DNA from: JBBATK01 sp040398805
Lineage (GTDB): Bacteria; Bacteroidota; Ignavibacteria; Kapaibacteriales; NICIL-2
Direction of reading: 5' to 3'
NCBI GenBank assembly: GCA_040398805.1
Contig: JBBATK010000001.1
Coordinates: forward strand, 594,001 to 658,000
Length of the DNA: 64,000 nucleotides
Both the position numbers and the translations under genes were made by a program. Shown piece after piece: positions 10,189 to 19,686 of the stretch (position 1 is the stretch's first letter; each line of letters starts with the position of its first letter). The notes under the pieces were generated by a model that saw only the letters and a list, made by a program, of their open reading frames with translations, did not search any database and was not told the origin of the DNA.

Positions 10189-11502
10189 ATGAATATCCAG
10201 AAACTGACTCTGAAGTCGCAAGAGGCCGTCCAGAAGGCGCACGATATCGCGCAGGGATACAACAATCAATCCATCGAGCCCCTGCATCTTCTCGCAGCTC
10301 TTATCCAGGATTCCCAGGGCATCGTCCCCGGCATCCTCCAAACCATCGGCGCGAACCTTTCGTACGTGAAAGTCAAGATCAACGAGGAACTCGAAAAACT
10401 TCCCAAAGTGGGAGGCGCTCAGAGCGGGTCGTATGTTTCCACAGGCATGAGCGCCTTGTTGGAGCAGGCGTTCCGCGAGGCCTCGGCGCTGAAGGACGAA
10501 TATGTGAGCGTGGAGCATCTGCTTCTGTCGCTCACGGACCAGAAGTCATCGGCTCAGGAACTCCTTCGCGACCAAGGCGTGAACAAGGACGCCGTACTGC
10601 GGGTGCTGAAGGACTATCGCAAGAATACGCGGGTGACGGACCAGAATCCGGAAGACAAGTACCAGGCGTTGCAGCGCTACGGACGCGTCTTGAACGACGC
10701 CGTCCGTAAGGGCAAGATCGATCCCGTCATCGGACGTGAGGACGAGATCCGGCGCGTGTTACAAGTGCTTTCCCGTCGCACGAAAAACAACCCCGTCCTC
10801 ATCGGAGAACCAGGTGTGGGCAAGACGGCGATCGTGGAAGGTATTGCGCAGCGCATCGTCTCGGGAGATGTTCCCGACACCTTACGCTCCAAGACCATCG
10901 TCGCGCTCGACATGGGCGCACTCGTGGCAGGCACGCAGTTCCGTGGTCAGTTCGAGGAACGGTTGAAAGCGGTCATCCAGGAGGTGTCGGACGCCGCGGG
11001 CGAGATCATCCTCTTCATCGATGAGTTGCATACCCTTATCGGTGCGGGCGCATCGCAAGGAAGCATGGATGCAGCAAACATCCTCAAGCCCGCGCTCGCA
11101 CGCGGTGAGCTGCGGTGCATCGGCGCAACGACGTTGGACGAGTACCAGAAGTACATCGAGAAGGACGCCGCGCTGGAGCGACGCTTTCAGAAAGTGTTAG
11201 TCGAAGAGCCGAATGTGGAGGACACGATTTCCATTCTCCGTGGTCTCAAGGAGAGATACGAAGTCCACCACGGGGTCCGCATCACGGATGCCGCCATTGT
11301 CGCCGCCGCACAACTCTCGCATCGATACATCACGGACCGTTTCCTTCCCGATAAGGCGATCGACCTCATTGACGAGTCGGCGTCGAAGTTGCGCATCGAG
11401 ATCGACTCCCTTCCCGAGGAGCTCGACAGTGTGGAGCGGAAGATCCGTCAACTGGAAATCGAACGCGAAGCGCTTCTCAGGGAACTGACGATCGAAAGCT
11501 AG
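10189..11502 (+). CDS. clpB: ClpB-type chaperone, truncated after the first ATPase domain
   Basis: The 437-residue product is about half of a normal ClpB (~860). The N domain (about 1-145) and the first AAA+ domain are well preserved: Walker A GEPGVGKTAI near residue 207, Walker B ILFIDEL near 275, and the arginine-finger segment ALERRF near 331. The sequence reaches VERKIRQLEIEREALLREL, the first helix of the coiled-coil middle domain, and stops six residues later. The rest of the middle domain and the whole second AAA+ domain are absent, and no ClpB-like sequence follows in any frame before the convergent gene. It could be a remnant, a naturally short paralogue or an assembly misjoin; a full ClpB may exist elsewhere. 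Confidence 0.85.
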   Translation: MNIQKLTLKSQEAVQKAHDIAQGYNNQSIEPLHLLAALIQDSQGIVPGILQTIGANLSYVKVKINEELEKLPKVGGAQSGSYVSTGMSALLEQAFREASALKDEYVSVEHLLLSLTDQKSSAQELLRDQGVNKDAVLRVLKDYRKNTRVTDQNPEDKYQALQRYGRVLNDAVRKGKIDPVIGREDEIRRVLQVLSRRTKNNPVLIGEPGVGKTAIVEGIAQRIVSGDVPDTLRSKTIVALDMGALVAGTQFRGQFEERLKAVIQEVSDAAGEIILFIDELHTLIGAGASQGSMDAANILKPALARGELRCIGATTLDEYQKYIEKDAALERRFQKVLVEEPNVEDTISILRGLKERYEVHHGVRITDAAIVAAAQLSHRYITDRFLPDKAIDLIDESASKLRIEIDSLPEELDSVERKIRQLEIEREALLRELTIES

Positions 11503-11570
11503 TACGCACGCGGGTAGATGTCGTCGGATGACAGACCAAACGCAAGGTGTGATACCGGTACGAAGAAAAA

Positions 11571-11602
11571 ACAGCGGGTGAATCGTTCGATTCACCCGCT
11601 GT
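11571..11602 (-). terminator. Terminator for the multi-Ig protein gene
   Basis: A perfect 14-bp inverted repeat with a 4-base loop (11571-11584 and 11589-11602). Read on the minus strand it is followed by a T-rich tract, so it mainly serves the minus-strand gene; it may also stop transcripts from clpB. Confidence 0.85.
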
Positions 11603-11668
11603 CGTATCCACCCCATCCGTTGGGAGGACGCACCCGAGACCAACCTGCGACGCCGCAGGTGGTAGGGA

Positions 11669-14600
11669 CTATCGGACGATCATCACCGGTGCGGTGAGCC
11701 GGTGGCCGAGACTGCTCGAGAGAACCACGGTGTACCGACCGGAGGTCAGGCCGCGCTCGTTGGCATCGAGCACGACGGAGTACGAACCGGCGTTCATGTT
11801 CTCGTCACGGAGAACGCAGACCTCACGACCGAACATGTCCACCACCATCATGCGCACGTGCGACGTACCCGCCAGATTGACGGCGATGACGCAACGGTCC
11901 AAGACAGGTTGCGGTGTGCATGGTCCGACGCTCCAACCGGCATTCTCGACTTCACCGGCACTGGAGATGGAGTTGACCAGGACCCGTGACGCATCGGATA
12001 CCAAGGAACCGCACTCGCTCATGACACGGACTTTGTAATAGCCCGCATCCTCTGCCGCTGCAATTTTGGTATACACGTCGCTCGTTGCCCCATTGATAAG
12101 CACGCCGTCGTGCTCCCATTGATACTGCAACCGGTCGCCACGGGCTTCGGCCGAGAGCAGAAGTCGGGAGCCCTCCCGAACGATGACCTGCGGAGCGGGA
12201 TGACGGGTGATCTCTGTTTCCGGACGGACAACGAGATTGACAACCGTGTGTTCGATGGCCGCGCAGTCGTTATGAACCCGCACGGCATACTGTCCTGACG
12301 ATGCATTCGCTACCGCATACTCCACAAAGGTGTTGTCGACCGCGCCCTCGATGGGAACGGCATTGAGATACCACTGGTAGCTGAGGTCGTTGCCCGCAAC
12401 GACGCGGGCATTGAGAGCGAAGTATGTTCCCGGACATAAGTACACGGTACGATATTCGTCCGGATCGGCGAATCGAGGAGCGTGCAAGGCGAACAGACGA
12501 GCGCTACGCGAATCGACGAACACGTTGTCGCCAAGATTCATGCGAACGGAATAGTCGCCATTATCCGCATCGTTGAACATGGGCATGGACAGAGTGGCCG
12601 ATGTGGCACCTTGAAGAGCGACGCCGTTCCTCAGCCATTGATACGTAAGCGGAATACCTTCGTCAGTGACGGCGACGATGGATACTTGAGCCGAACTTCC
12701 TGCACAGACCTTCGCATCCTTCGGCTCTTGCATGATGGTGAGCGGCGGAATCACGATACGGATGGGATCGCTCCATGCCGCACCGCACATGCCGTTGACT
12801 CTGCAAGTATAGACGCGTTGCGCGTCATGAACACCGATATCCAAAACGGTTAACGTCATTGTCGAAGTGCCGATGAATCGCTGATCATCGACGAGAGCAG
12901 CGCCATCCACATACCATTGATAGGTGCGGTGGACGTCCGCCTCGCTCAGCGCGGTCAAACCAACGCGCATGACGGCCTGTCCGTGCACGGCGGCATAGGC
13001 GACGCGTGTCTGGGTGGCGATGACCGGAGCCGAGAGCACGATTACGCGCGCAGGTTCAGTCATCACCTCGCGCGGCTGACACTCGACGGCACCGATGAGC
13101 TTGCATGTGTACAGTCCTGCAACACTATTGTCCGCATTCTCGATGCGAAGCTCGGGTGTGTTCCACTCCCCAAGAGGGACTCCGTCTTTGAACCACTGGT
13201 ATAATCCCGTCGAACCGGTCGCCGTGACACTCAGAAGAACCGGATGTTGTTCACAGACCGTGACGGCATGAGGTTGCTCCAGGATGCGGACCGGACTGAC
13301 CACGGTGACGTCGACGCTTTCGGACTCGAGCGACATACACACATCGGTAACCCGGACGGAGTATTTTCCACTCATGCTTGGCATGACATCGTACAGGTAC
13401 AGATTGCTGTCGGTGGCTCCTTCCACCTCATGATTGTCGAGAAGCCATTGATACCGCACATCCACACCGGTTGCGCGCGCCTGCAATGCCACGTCACCGT
13501 GCTCGCAGATGCTCGCGCTCTTGGGAAGTTCGACGAATGCGGGCAGCGGTAGGACCGATAAAAGCGCTTCGTCGGACTGAAGGCTGATTTCCGAACACCG
13601 TGAGCCGATAAGTATCCGGTATGAGCCGGCATCCTCGGCAGATAAGCCTGTCAGCATCAGATGATGCGTCTGAGCAGTGAGATTGTCGTGGATCGGCTCG
13701 CCGTTCTTCAGCCATTGGAACGTCGGCTCGGAACCGTACACTGCAACGAGGAACTGCGCATCCTGACCTTGACACGAAACCACGGACTCGGGTTGCGAGA
13801 TGAATCCTACAGGAACATCCACCAGGATAGTGAAGGAAGACGTCAGCATCGGTGAGGGATAGCAGCGGGCATTCACCATGCAATCATAGACACCCACATC
13901 GGTTGATGCCACCGCTGAAATCGAAAAAGTGGCATTGGATGCTCCTTCAATGGCGAGACCGTTTCTTCTCCATTGGTACTGAACATCGGTACCGGTAACC
14001 GTGACATGAGCCAGCACGGGAGAGCCCGTGCACAATTCGCGCAGACCGGGTTGCACGTCCTCCGTGATTTGCGGAGGCACCGATGGCATGACGGCGTGGG
14101 AGACGCTGAACTTCTCGCCTTCGTAGCATGAACCGACGATGCCGCAACGATACATGCCACTATCCTCCGTCATGAATGACGGTAGGATGAGAGTCGCTGT
14201 GAATGCCGTGTTGTTGTCAGTGATCGGTGCGCCGTCCCTGTACCATTGATACACGATGTTCCAGCCTTCGGCATCGATATGTAGGGAAACCGCTTCGGCC
14301 GGACATGCATACGTCGGTACAGGCGACAGGTCGCCCACGATCATCGGAGCTTGATAGACGGTCAACGTGAACGAACCGCTCACGGTGCCGCTTTCCCCCG
14401 TATTGTCTTCAACGGACACCAGACTGTACGTCGTCGTAATGACTGGTTGCACATGGACGTCCAAGTCGCTGTTGAACGACTCGACATTGTATTCATCCAC
14501 ACCGTCCGTGTATACGACCCGGAAGGGCGCTTGTCCTTCCAGAGTGATGTGGATCATGGACTGCGTGTTATCATAACACGCTTCGGTTTGTGAAATCGAC

Positions 14601-14704
14601 ACCATGGTTGCCGAGATGTTGTCCTGCATTCTCGCCATGATGATTGTGGGCAGCAGTGCCATGAGTACCGCCGTGACCCACAATGAGGTACGTTGCGTTT
14701 TCAT
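11669..14704 (-). CDS. Secreted multi-Ig-repeat protein with a T9SS-type sorting domain
   Basis: The start at 14704 has GGAGG five to six bases upstream and gives a signal peptide (MKTQRTSLWVTAVLMALL...). About nine Ig-like repeats follow, each with a YQW-x-x-(D/N)-G core (YQWYRDG, YQWRRNG, FQWLKNG, YQWFKDG and so on), a cysteine pair and a Y-x-C/V-x-V strand. The final ~85 residues (VGPCTPQPVLDR ... HRLTAPVMIVR) look like a T9SS type A C-terminal sorting domain. It is probably a cell-surface or released adhesin-like protein; no ligand can be inferred. A related four-Ig protein is at 58765-61482. Confidence 0.88.
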   Translation of the reverse strand: MKTQRTSLWVTAVLMALLPTIIMARMQDNISATMVSISQTEACYDNTQSMIHITLEGQAPFRVVYTDGVDEYNVESFNSDLDVHVQPVITTTYSLVSVEDNTGESGTVSGSFTLTVYQAPMIVGDLSPVPTYACPAEAVSLHIDAEGWNIVYQWYRDGAPITDNNTAFTATLILPSFMTEDSGMYRCGIVGSCYEGEKFSVSHAVMPSVPPQITEDVQPGLRELCTGSPVLAHVTVTGTDVQYQWRRNGLAIEGASNATFSISAVASTDVGVYDCMVNARCYPSPMLTSSFTILVDVPVGFISQPESVVSCQGQDAQFLVAVYGSEPTFQWLKNGEPIHDNLTAQTHHLMLTGLSAEDAGSYRILIGSRCSEISLQSDEALLSVLPLPAFVELPKSASICEHGDVALQARATGVDVRYQWLLDNHEVEGATDSNLYLYDVMPSMSGKYSVRVTDVCMSLESESVDVTVVSPVRILEQPHAVTVCEQHPVLLSVTATGSTGLYQWFKDGVPLGEWNTPELRIENADNSVAGLYTCKLIGAVECQPREVMTEPARVIVLSAPVIATQTRVAYAAVHGQAVMRVGLTALSEADVHRTYQWYVDGAALVDDQRFIGTSTMTLTVLDIGVHDAQRVYTCRVNGMCGAAWSDPIRIVIPPLTIMQEPKDAKVCAGSSAQVSIVAVTDEGIPLTYQWLRNGVALQGATSATLSMPMFNDADNGDYSVRMNLGDNVFVDSRSARLFALHAPRFADPDEYRTVYLCPGTYFALNARVVAGNDLSYQWYLNAVPIEGAVDNTFVEYAVANASSGQYAVRVHNDCAAIEHTVVNLVVRPETEITRHPAPQVIVREGSRLLLSAEARGDRLQYQWEHDGVLINGATSDVYTKIAAAEDAGYYKVRVMSECGSLVSDASRVLVNSISSAGEVENAGWSVGPCTPQPVLDRCVIAVNLAGTSHVRMMVVDMFGREVCVLRDENMNAGSYSVVLDANERGLTSGRYTVVLSSSLGHRLTAPVMIVR

Positions 14705-15069
14705 AGGAACCTCCAAAAGTGATGAAACCCCACCGCGACCCTTGACACCCTCCTCACACCGACATCGAAACCACCCGCCTATCGCTCACCCGTTCACCAC
14801 GACCTCATCCGAGTCCGGACATTCACCGGATAACCGTTCCATCTGCTGACCATACGTGAGCCATCCGACGGCATGCGTTGACGAAGAGAGCTTCAAAGAT
14901 CTTAATAATACTGTTTTGTATTATTTCCACACGCAACTTGGCGAATCCTGTGTCTCACGATCATGACATGCGTCAGTTTTCACCTTGATAGTCATCAACA
15001 AAAAAGGGGCTCCGGTGAGGAGACCCTTCGATGGGGGTGCATCATTTGCGTCGTCTCCTTCGTCGGAGC
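14705..15069. other. Intergenic region between gyrB and the multi-Ig gene
   Basis: The gap is 365 bases without a convincing gene. It contains the gyrB terminator, an AT-rich inverted repeat at 14904-14925 (AATAATAC, six-base loop, GTATTATT) and, on the minus strand at 14891-14898, GATCTTTG, one base off the TAnnTTTG promoter core. These could form the control region of the multi-Ig gene. Confidence 0.5.
15001..15026 (-). terminator. Rho-independent terminator after gyrB
   Basis: On the minus strand an 8-bp stem with one mismatch (15019-15026 with 15006-15013) has a five-base loop and is followed by a run of T. It lies 43 bases past the gyrB stop. Confidence 0.8.
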
Positions 15070-17070
15070 TTACACGTCTAGATTCTTCACATACTGAGCG
15101 TTGCGCTCGATGAACTCGCGGCGCGGCTCCACTTTGTCGCCCATCAAGGTATCGAAGAGCAGAGCGGCCTCCGCGGCATTCTCCACCGTCACCTGCAGGA
15201 GGGTCCGTGTTTCGGGATTCATCGTCGTCGACCATAACTGTTCGGGATTCATCTCACCCAGACCTTTGAAGCGTGATATCACGATTCCATCGGCTGTCGC
15301 TCCCTCCTGAACCGGTTCCTCATCCTCCACTCCTTCCTTGGCATTCTTTGCCTTCGCTTTCTCCGCCTTCTCTTTGCGGATGCGCGCAATCACTTCATCA
15401 CGCTCGGCATCGTTGAACGCATAATACTCCTGCTTGCCTTTTTTCAGCTTGTACAACGGTGGTTGGGCTATATACAGCTTACCAAGGGTGATGAGGTCAC
15501 GCATGTAGTTGAAGAACAAGGTCAACAGCAGGGTACGAATATGCGAACCGTCCACATCCGCATCGGCCATGATGATGATCTTGCCATACCGCGCTTTCGC
15601 CGCATCGAAATCGTCGCCGAAGCCTACACCGATAGCGGTGAGGATGATGCGGATTTCCTCGTTCTCCAGAATCTTGTTGAGTCGGGCCTTGTGAACGTTC
15701 AGCGGCTTTCCTTTCAAAGGAAGAATGGCCTGGAACCGACGATCGCGTCCCTGCTTGGCAGAGCCGCCAGCGGAGTCACCCTCCACGATGTAGATCTCGC
15801 AATCTTCAGGACTGTTCAGTGAACAGTCCGCAAGCTTGCCCGGCAACATGGATGATTCGAGGGCGTTCTTTCGGCGGACGAGCTCGCGTGACTTCTTGGC
15901 GGCCATGCGCGCTTCGGCAGCAAGGATGGCTTTCTCCAGGATTCGCTTCGCTACAGAGGGATTCGCGTCCAAGTATTGCGTCAGCTGCTCATTGACGATG
16001 GTGCGGACGATGCCCTCGGTTTCGCTGTTACCGAGTTTGGTCTTGGTCTGACCTTCGAACTGCGGCTCGGCGACTTTCACCGAGATGATCGCGGTCAATC
16101 CCTCCTTGAAATCGTCGCCCGTCAACGCCACCTTGTCCATCTTGTTAGCAGCGGCATACGTGTTCATGGTACGGGTGAACGCAGAGCGGAAACCCGACAC
16201 GTGCGTTCCGCCTTCCACCGTGTTGATGTTGTTCACATACGAACTGATACGATCGGTGTAGGTGTCATTGTATTCGAAACAGACGTCCACGATGGTCTCG
16301 CTCCCGCTATCCCCCGTGCCTTTGCCGGCGATGAGGATGGGCTTGATGATCGCGGTGACGGCGCTGTCTACGTACCGGACGAAGTCCACGAGTCCTCCGC
16401 GGAACGCGAAGACCTCTTTCTTTCCGTCGCGCTCGTCCGCCAATTCGATGGTGACCTCGGGATTCAGGAAGGCCAACTCACGAAGGCGCTCCGACACGCG
16501 CTCGAACTTGAAGGCGACCGTCGAGAAGATGGATGCATCCGGATAGAAACGCACTTCCGTACCCGTCTGCTTCGACGTTCCCGCTTCCGCCACCGGAGCC
16601 GTCGGAACACCGATTTCATAATCCTGACGATAGATCTTCCCATCACGTTGGATGGTCACTTCGCATCGCGTGGACAAAGCGTTCACGCACGAGACGCCCA
16701 CGCCGTGCAAACCGCCCGAGACTTTATAGGAATTCTTGTCGAATTTTCCGCCCGCGTGCAAGGTGCACATGACCACTTCGAGCGTCGAGATCTTCTTCAC
16801 CGGGTGAGGTCCCGTCGGAATGCCCCGTCCATCGTCTCGTACCGAACATGCTCCGTCGGCGTGCAAGGTGACGACGATGGTACGACAGAACCCGGCAAGC
16901 GCCTCATCAATGGAGTTGTCGACGACCTCTTGGATCAGGTGATGCAAGCCACGCTCGCCCGTATCGCCGATGTACATCGCCGGACGTTTGCGCACCGCTT
17001 CCAGACCTTCAAGGATCTTGATACTGTCTTCGGTATATCCACTGTTCTGTTTTTCTTCTTTCGAAGCCAT
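15070..17070 (-). CDS. gyrB: DNA gyrase subunit B
   Basis: The ATG at 17070 gives 666 residues, the usual GyrB length; longer open sequence upstream is unconserved. The GHKL ATPase part has EVVDNSIDEALAG, DDGRGIP and KVSGGLHGVGVSCVNALS. The TOPRIM part has EGDSAGGSAKQGRDR and MADADVDGSHIRTLLLT, and the tail RRKF-type end reads FIERNAQYVKNLDV, favouring GyrB over ParE. It provides the ATPase and metal-binding half of the supercoiling enzyme in complex with GyrA, which is not in this window. A TAnnTTTG promoter core lies 139 bases upstream. A charged Glu/Lys-rich insert (KAEKAKAKNAKEG) sits between TOPRIM and the tail. Confidence 0.94.
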   Translation of the reverse strand: MASKEEKQNSGYTEDSIKILEGLEAVRKRPAMYIGDTGERGLHHLIQEVVDNSIDEALAGFCRTIVVTLHADGACSVRDDGRGIPTGPHPVKKISTLEVVMCTLHAGGKFDKNSYKVSGGLHGVGVSCVNALSTRCEVTIQRDGKIYRQDYEIGVPTAPVAEAGTSKQTGTEVRFYPDASIFSTVAFKFERVSERLRELAFLNPEVTIELADERDGKKEVFAFRGGLVDFVRYVDSAVTAIIKPILIAGKGTGDSGSETIVDVCFEYNDTYTDRISSYVNNINTVEGGTHVSGFRSAFTRTMNTYAAANKMDKVALTGDDFKEGLTAIISVKVAEPQFEGQTKTKLGNSETEGIVRTIVNEQLTQYLDANPSVAKRILEKAILAAEARMAAKKSRELVRRKNALESSMLPGKLADCSLNSPEDCEIYIVEGDSAGGSAKQGRDRRFQAILPLKGKPLNVHKARLNKILENEEIRIILTAIGVGFGDDFDAAKARYGKIIIMADADVDGSHIRTLLLTLFFNYMRDLITLGKLYIAQPPLYKLKKGKQEYYAFNDAERDEVIARIRKEKAEKAKAKNAKEGVEDEEPVQEGATADGIVISRFKGLGEMNPEQLWSTTMNPETRTLLQVTVENAAEAALLFDTLMGDKVEPRREFIERNAQYVKNLDV

Positions 17071-17208
17071 GAGAGTATTGAATGAATGTCGAAAAAAACC
17101 GTCGGCCAGTTCCTCGGACCACGGCATCGAACGCTTCGGAAAGCATCGGATGATGTCTGCTGGAATGGATGACGGAGAGGGGGAGAATACTGCTTGTTGA
17201 CCCGCGTG

Positions 17209-17216
17209 CAAAGATA
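17209..17216 (-). promoter_or_regulatory. Bacteroidota-type -7 promoter element for gyrB
   Basis: On the minus strand the bases read TATCTTTG, an exact TAnnTTTG match, with a TTGG about 19 bases upstream as a possible -33 element. Initiation here would leave a 5' leader of about 130 bases. Confidence 0.55.
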
Positions 17217-17308
17217 GGTCAAAAAGGGCCCGGAACCAAGGTTTTATGCGGTCTCGGGGCGGAGTGGAGGGGTAAAGTTTTCCCCATGGAGAACGGGCGG
17301 AAAGCACC

Positions 17309-17342
17309 CCCGGAAAGGCGGTCGGAAGGACGCCTCTCCGGG
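17309..17342 (-). terminator. Hairpin after hutU
   Basis: A 12-position stem with one mismatch (17331-17342 with 17309-17320) and a ten-base loop sits 24 bases past the hutU stop. The following T content is low, so it is a weaker terminator candidate. Confidence 0.5.
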
Positions 17343-17366
17343 ATGCGTGTGTCTGTCAGCGGTCGG

Positions 17367-19031
17367 TTATCGGACGCCTGCGTGCGCCGCCATGGGGATA
17401 CGGATTCCCCACGAGGATGCGTTCGCCTGAGCACGATCATACCCGGCATCGGCATGACGCAGAACACCCATGAGCGGGTCGTACGTCAATACCCTTTGCA
17501 GGCGAGCGGCAGCGGCATCGGTACCGTCGGCAACGACCACCATACCGGAGTGCAACGACAGTCCCATGCCGACGCCGCCTCCCTGATGCAACGACACCCA
17601 GGTTGCTCCACCCAGAGTATTGAGGGCGAAATTCAGGTACACCCAGTCGGCAACAGCATCCGACGTATCGAGCATGGCTTCCGTTTCGCGGTTGGGACTG
17701 GCCACGCTTCCGCAATCCAGGTGATCGCGACCGATGACGATGGGTGCTTCCACTTTACCCTCGCGGACGAGTCTGTTGAACATAGCGCCGGCAAGAGCAC
17801 GCTCCCCGTATCCCAACCAACAGATGCGGGCGGGCAGGCCTTGCCAGCCGATGTGCGCACGGGCGTTGTCGATCCAGCGGTGCAGGTCGTCATGATTCGG
17901 GAACAACTCCTTCATCGCCTCATCGGTCGTATGGATATCATCCGGATTGCCGCTGAGCGCCACCCAGCGGAACGGACCACGTCCGTCGCAGAACTGCGGA
18001 CGTATGTAGGCGGGAACGAAGCCGGGAAAATCGAAGGCATCGGGCACGTTTCCGTACTCCTTGGCGATACCACGGATGTTGTTGCCGTAGTCGAAGACTT
18101 TCGCTCCGCGCTTCTGAAAATCAAGCATGCTTGATACATGCGCAGCAATGGACGCATAGGAGCGTCGAAGATACTCTTGCGGGTCCGCCACGCGCAGCGC
18201 ATCCGCCTCGGCCATGGAGAGTCCGGTGGGATAATACCCGTTCAGCGGATCATGCGCCGATGTCTGGTCCGTGACGACGTCCGGCGTGATGTTCCGACGA
18301 AGCAACTCGGGAAGGATCTCTGCGGCATTACCGACGAGTCCAACGGAAACGGGCGTCTTCGCCGCCGTGTGCGCTCGGATGTGTTCCAGCGCCTCGTCCA
18401 GCGTATGCGCCTTCACTTGACAATACCCGTCGTGGATACGCTTGTCGATCCGCGACTCGTTGATCTCGATACAAAGCACCGCGGCTCCGGCGAAATACGC
18501 CGCCAGTGGTTGCGCCCCACCCATGCCGCCCATACCTGCCGTCAGGACGAAACGTCCGTGCAGGGAGCCACCGAAGTGCTGACGTCCGCACTCGGCAAAG
18601 GTCTCGTACGTTCCCTGGACGATTCCTTGCGTGCCGATGTAGATCCAGCTACCGGCGGTCATCTGACCGTACATCATAAGGCCGAGCTCGTCGAGTCGAC
18701 GGAACTCGTCCCACGTCGCCCACTTGCCCACAAGATTCGAATTCGCGATCAACACCCGTGGAGCGTCCACGTGCGTGCGCGCAATGCCAACGGGCTTTCC
18801 GCTTTGCACAAGCAACGTATCGTCCTCATCCATCTCGCGCAGACTCTTCAAGATGGCATCGAAGCAGTCCCAATTGCGCGCGGCTTTACCGATGCCGCCA
18901 TACACCACCAGGTCCTGCGGACGTTCCGCATTGTCCGGGTCGAGGTTGTTCTGGATCATCCTGTATGCCGCTTCGATTTGCCAATTCTTACAAGTAAGGG
19001 TCGATCCTCGCGGAGAACGTACGATACGCAT
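17367..19031 (-). CDS. hutU: Urocanate hydratase
   Basis: The 554-residue protein matches the family length. It shows the NAD+-binding region around TAGMGGMGGAQP and the conserved YGNNIRG, QFCDGRGPFRWVALSG and GLPARICWLGYGER segments near the active site. It converts urocanate to imidazolonepropionate in histidine degradation. No other hut gene (hutH, hutI, hutG) lies in the window, so the pathway must be completed elsewhere. A DUF971 gene lies 128 bases upstream on the same strand. Confidence 0.96.
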   Translation of the reverse strand: MRIVRSPRGSTLTCKNWQIEAAYRMIQNNLDPDNAERPQDLVVYGGIGKAARNWDCFDAILKSLREMDEDDTLLVQSGKPVGIARTHVDAPRVLIANSNLVGKWATWDEFRRLDELGLMMYGQMTAGSWIYIGTQGIVQGTYETFAECGRQHFGGSLHGRFVLTAGMGGMGGAQPLAAYFAGAAVLCIEINESRIDKRIHDGYCQVKAHTLDEALEHIRAHTAAKTPVSVGLVGNAAEILPELLRRNITPDVVTDQTSAHDPLNGYYPTGLSMAEADALRVADPQEYLRRSYASIAAHVSSMLDFQKRGAKVFDYGNNIRGIAKEYGNVPDAFDFPGFVPAYIRPQFCDGRGPFRWVALSGNPDDIHTTDEAMKELFPNHDDLHRWIDNARAHIGWQGLPARICWLGYGERALAGAMFNRLVREGKVEAPIVIGRDHLDCGSVASPNRETEAMLDTSDAVADWVYLNFALNTLGGATWVSLHQGGGVGMGLSLHSGMVVVADGTDAAAARLQRVLTYDPLMGVLRHADAGYDRAQANASSWGIRIPMAAHAGVR

Positions 19032-19159
19032 AGTCTTCGTTCAGTTAGTAAAGGTTGTAGGTTCACATGGTACGTCGCGCGCCGATGGCACCGCCGACAG
19101 CTACGGTCGATGGCTGCGAATGCAGCGCTCGAGCGGCAAAAGTACGGAAGGGAGAAGTC

Positions 19160-19537
19160 TCAGTTGAGTCGGGCCTTCTTCTCTTCGTCGCTTCTCATAT
19201 AATCATCGATCTCGTTCTTCCGCAGGGCATTCTTCTCGGCGATGAGTCGCAGCATCTGCCATGTGTAGATACCCGAGTCGTGCTTGTCCTTCCACGTGGC
19301 CTGGACACCATAGTTCCCGACGGGTTCCAGACGCTCCAGTTCGTTCATGCCGGGAACAAATTGCTTGATTCCGACCAGGTACGTCGTGCCCATGATCGTC
19401 TCCCCTTTACAGAGGGCGCACGGACACTCCTCGCGGAAGGTCTCCAGGGTGATGGTAGACGAGAAGCCGTCGTCCCACGTCAACGTGAGAAGCAAGGGAT
19501 GCGGTCGAGAAACCGATGTAGGAATGTAGGAAGGCAT
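19160..19537 (-). CDS. DUF971 (gamma-butyrobetaine hydroxylase N-terminal-like) protein
   Basis: The start at 19537 gives 125 residues. The core pattern LTLTWDDGFSSTITLETFREECPCALCKGE and the later NYGVQATWKDKHDSGIYTW fit the DUF971 family, a small fold related to the N-terminal zinc-binding-like domain of gamma-butyrobetaine hydroxylases. The CPCALC cysteines may bind a metal. Free-standing members are common next to Fe-S or Mrp/ApbC-type genes, but none is adjacent here. Function is unknown. The upstream frame continues to 19699 but loses family similarity. Confidence 0.82.
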   Translation of the reverse strand: MPSYIPTSVSRPHPLLLTLTWDDGFSSTITLETFREECPCALCKGETIMGTTYLVGIKQFVPGMNELERLEPVGNYGVQATWKDKHDSGIYTWQMLRLIAEKNALRKNEIDDYMRSDEEKKARLN

Positions 19538-19686
19538 GGTATGTTCAGCGTAGAGAATGATGGTGACCCGATAAGCGACGACTGTATCGAACGCGCCTTG
19601 ACGACGACGACGTTTGCCCGCGGACGGTATCTCCGTCCCATACGTCGATACCCTCACCTTTGCCGCCGCCCGCTCGCTAAGGACGA

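Noticed and set aside
12060..14260. Recurrent CCATTGATAC-like bases spaced about 230-280 bases apart
   Set aside because: These encode the YQW core of each Ig-like repeat and are protein repeats, not a DNA element.
15976..17085. Plus-strand frame opposite gyrB
   Set aside because: GyrB motifs and length are clear on the minus strand.
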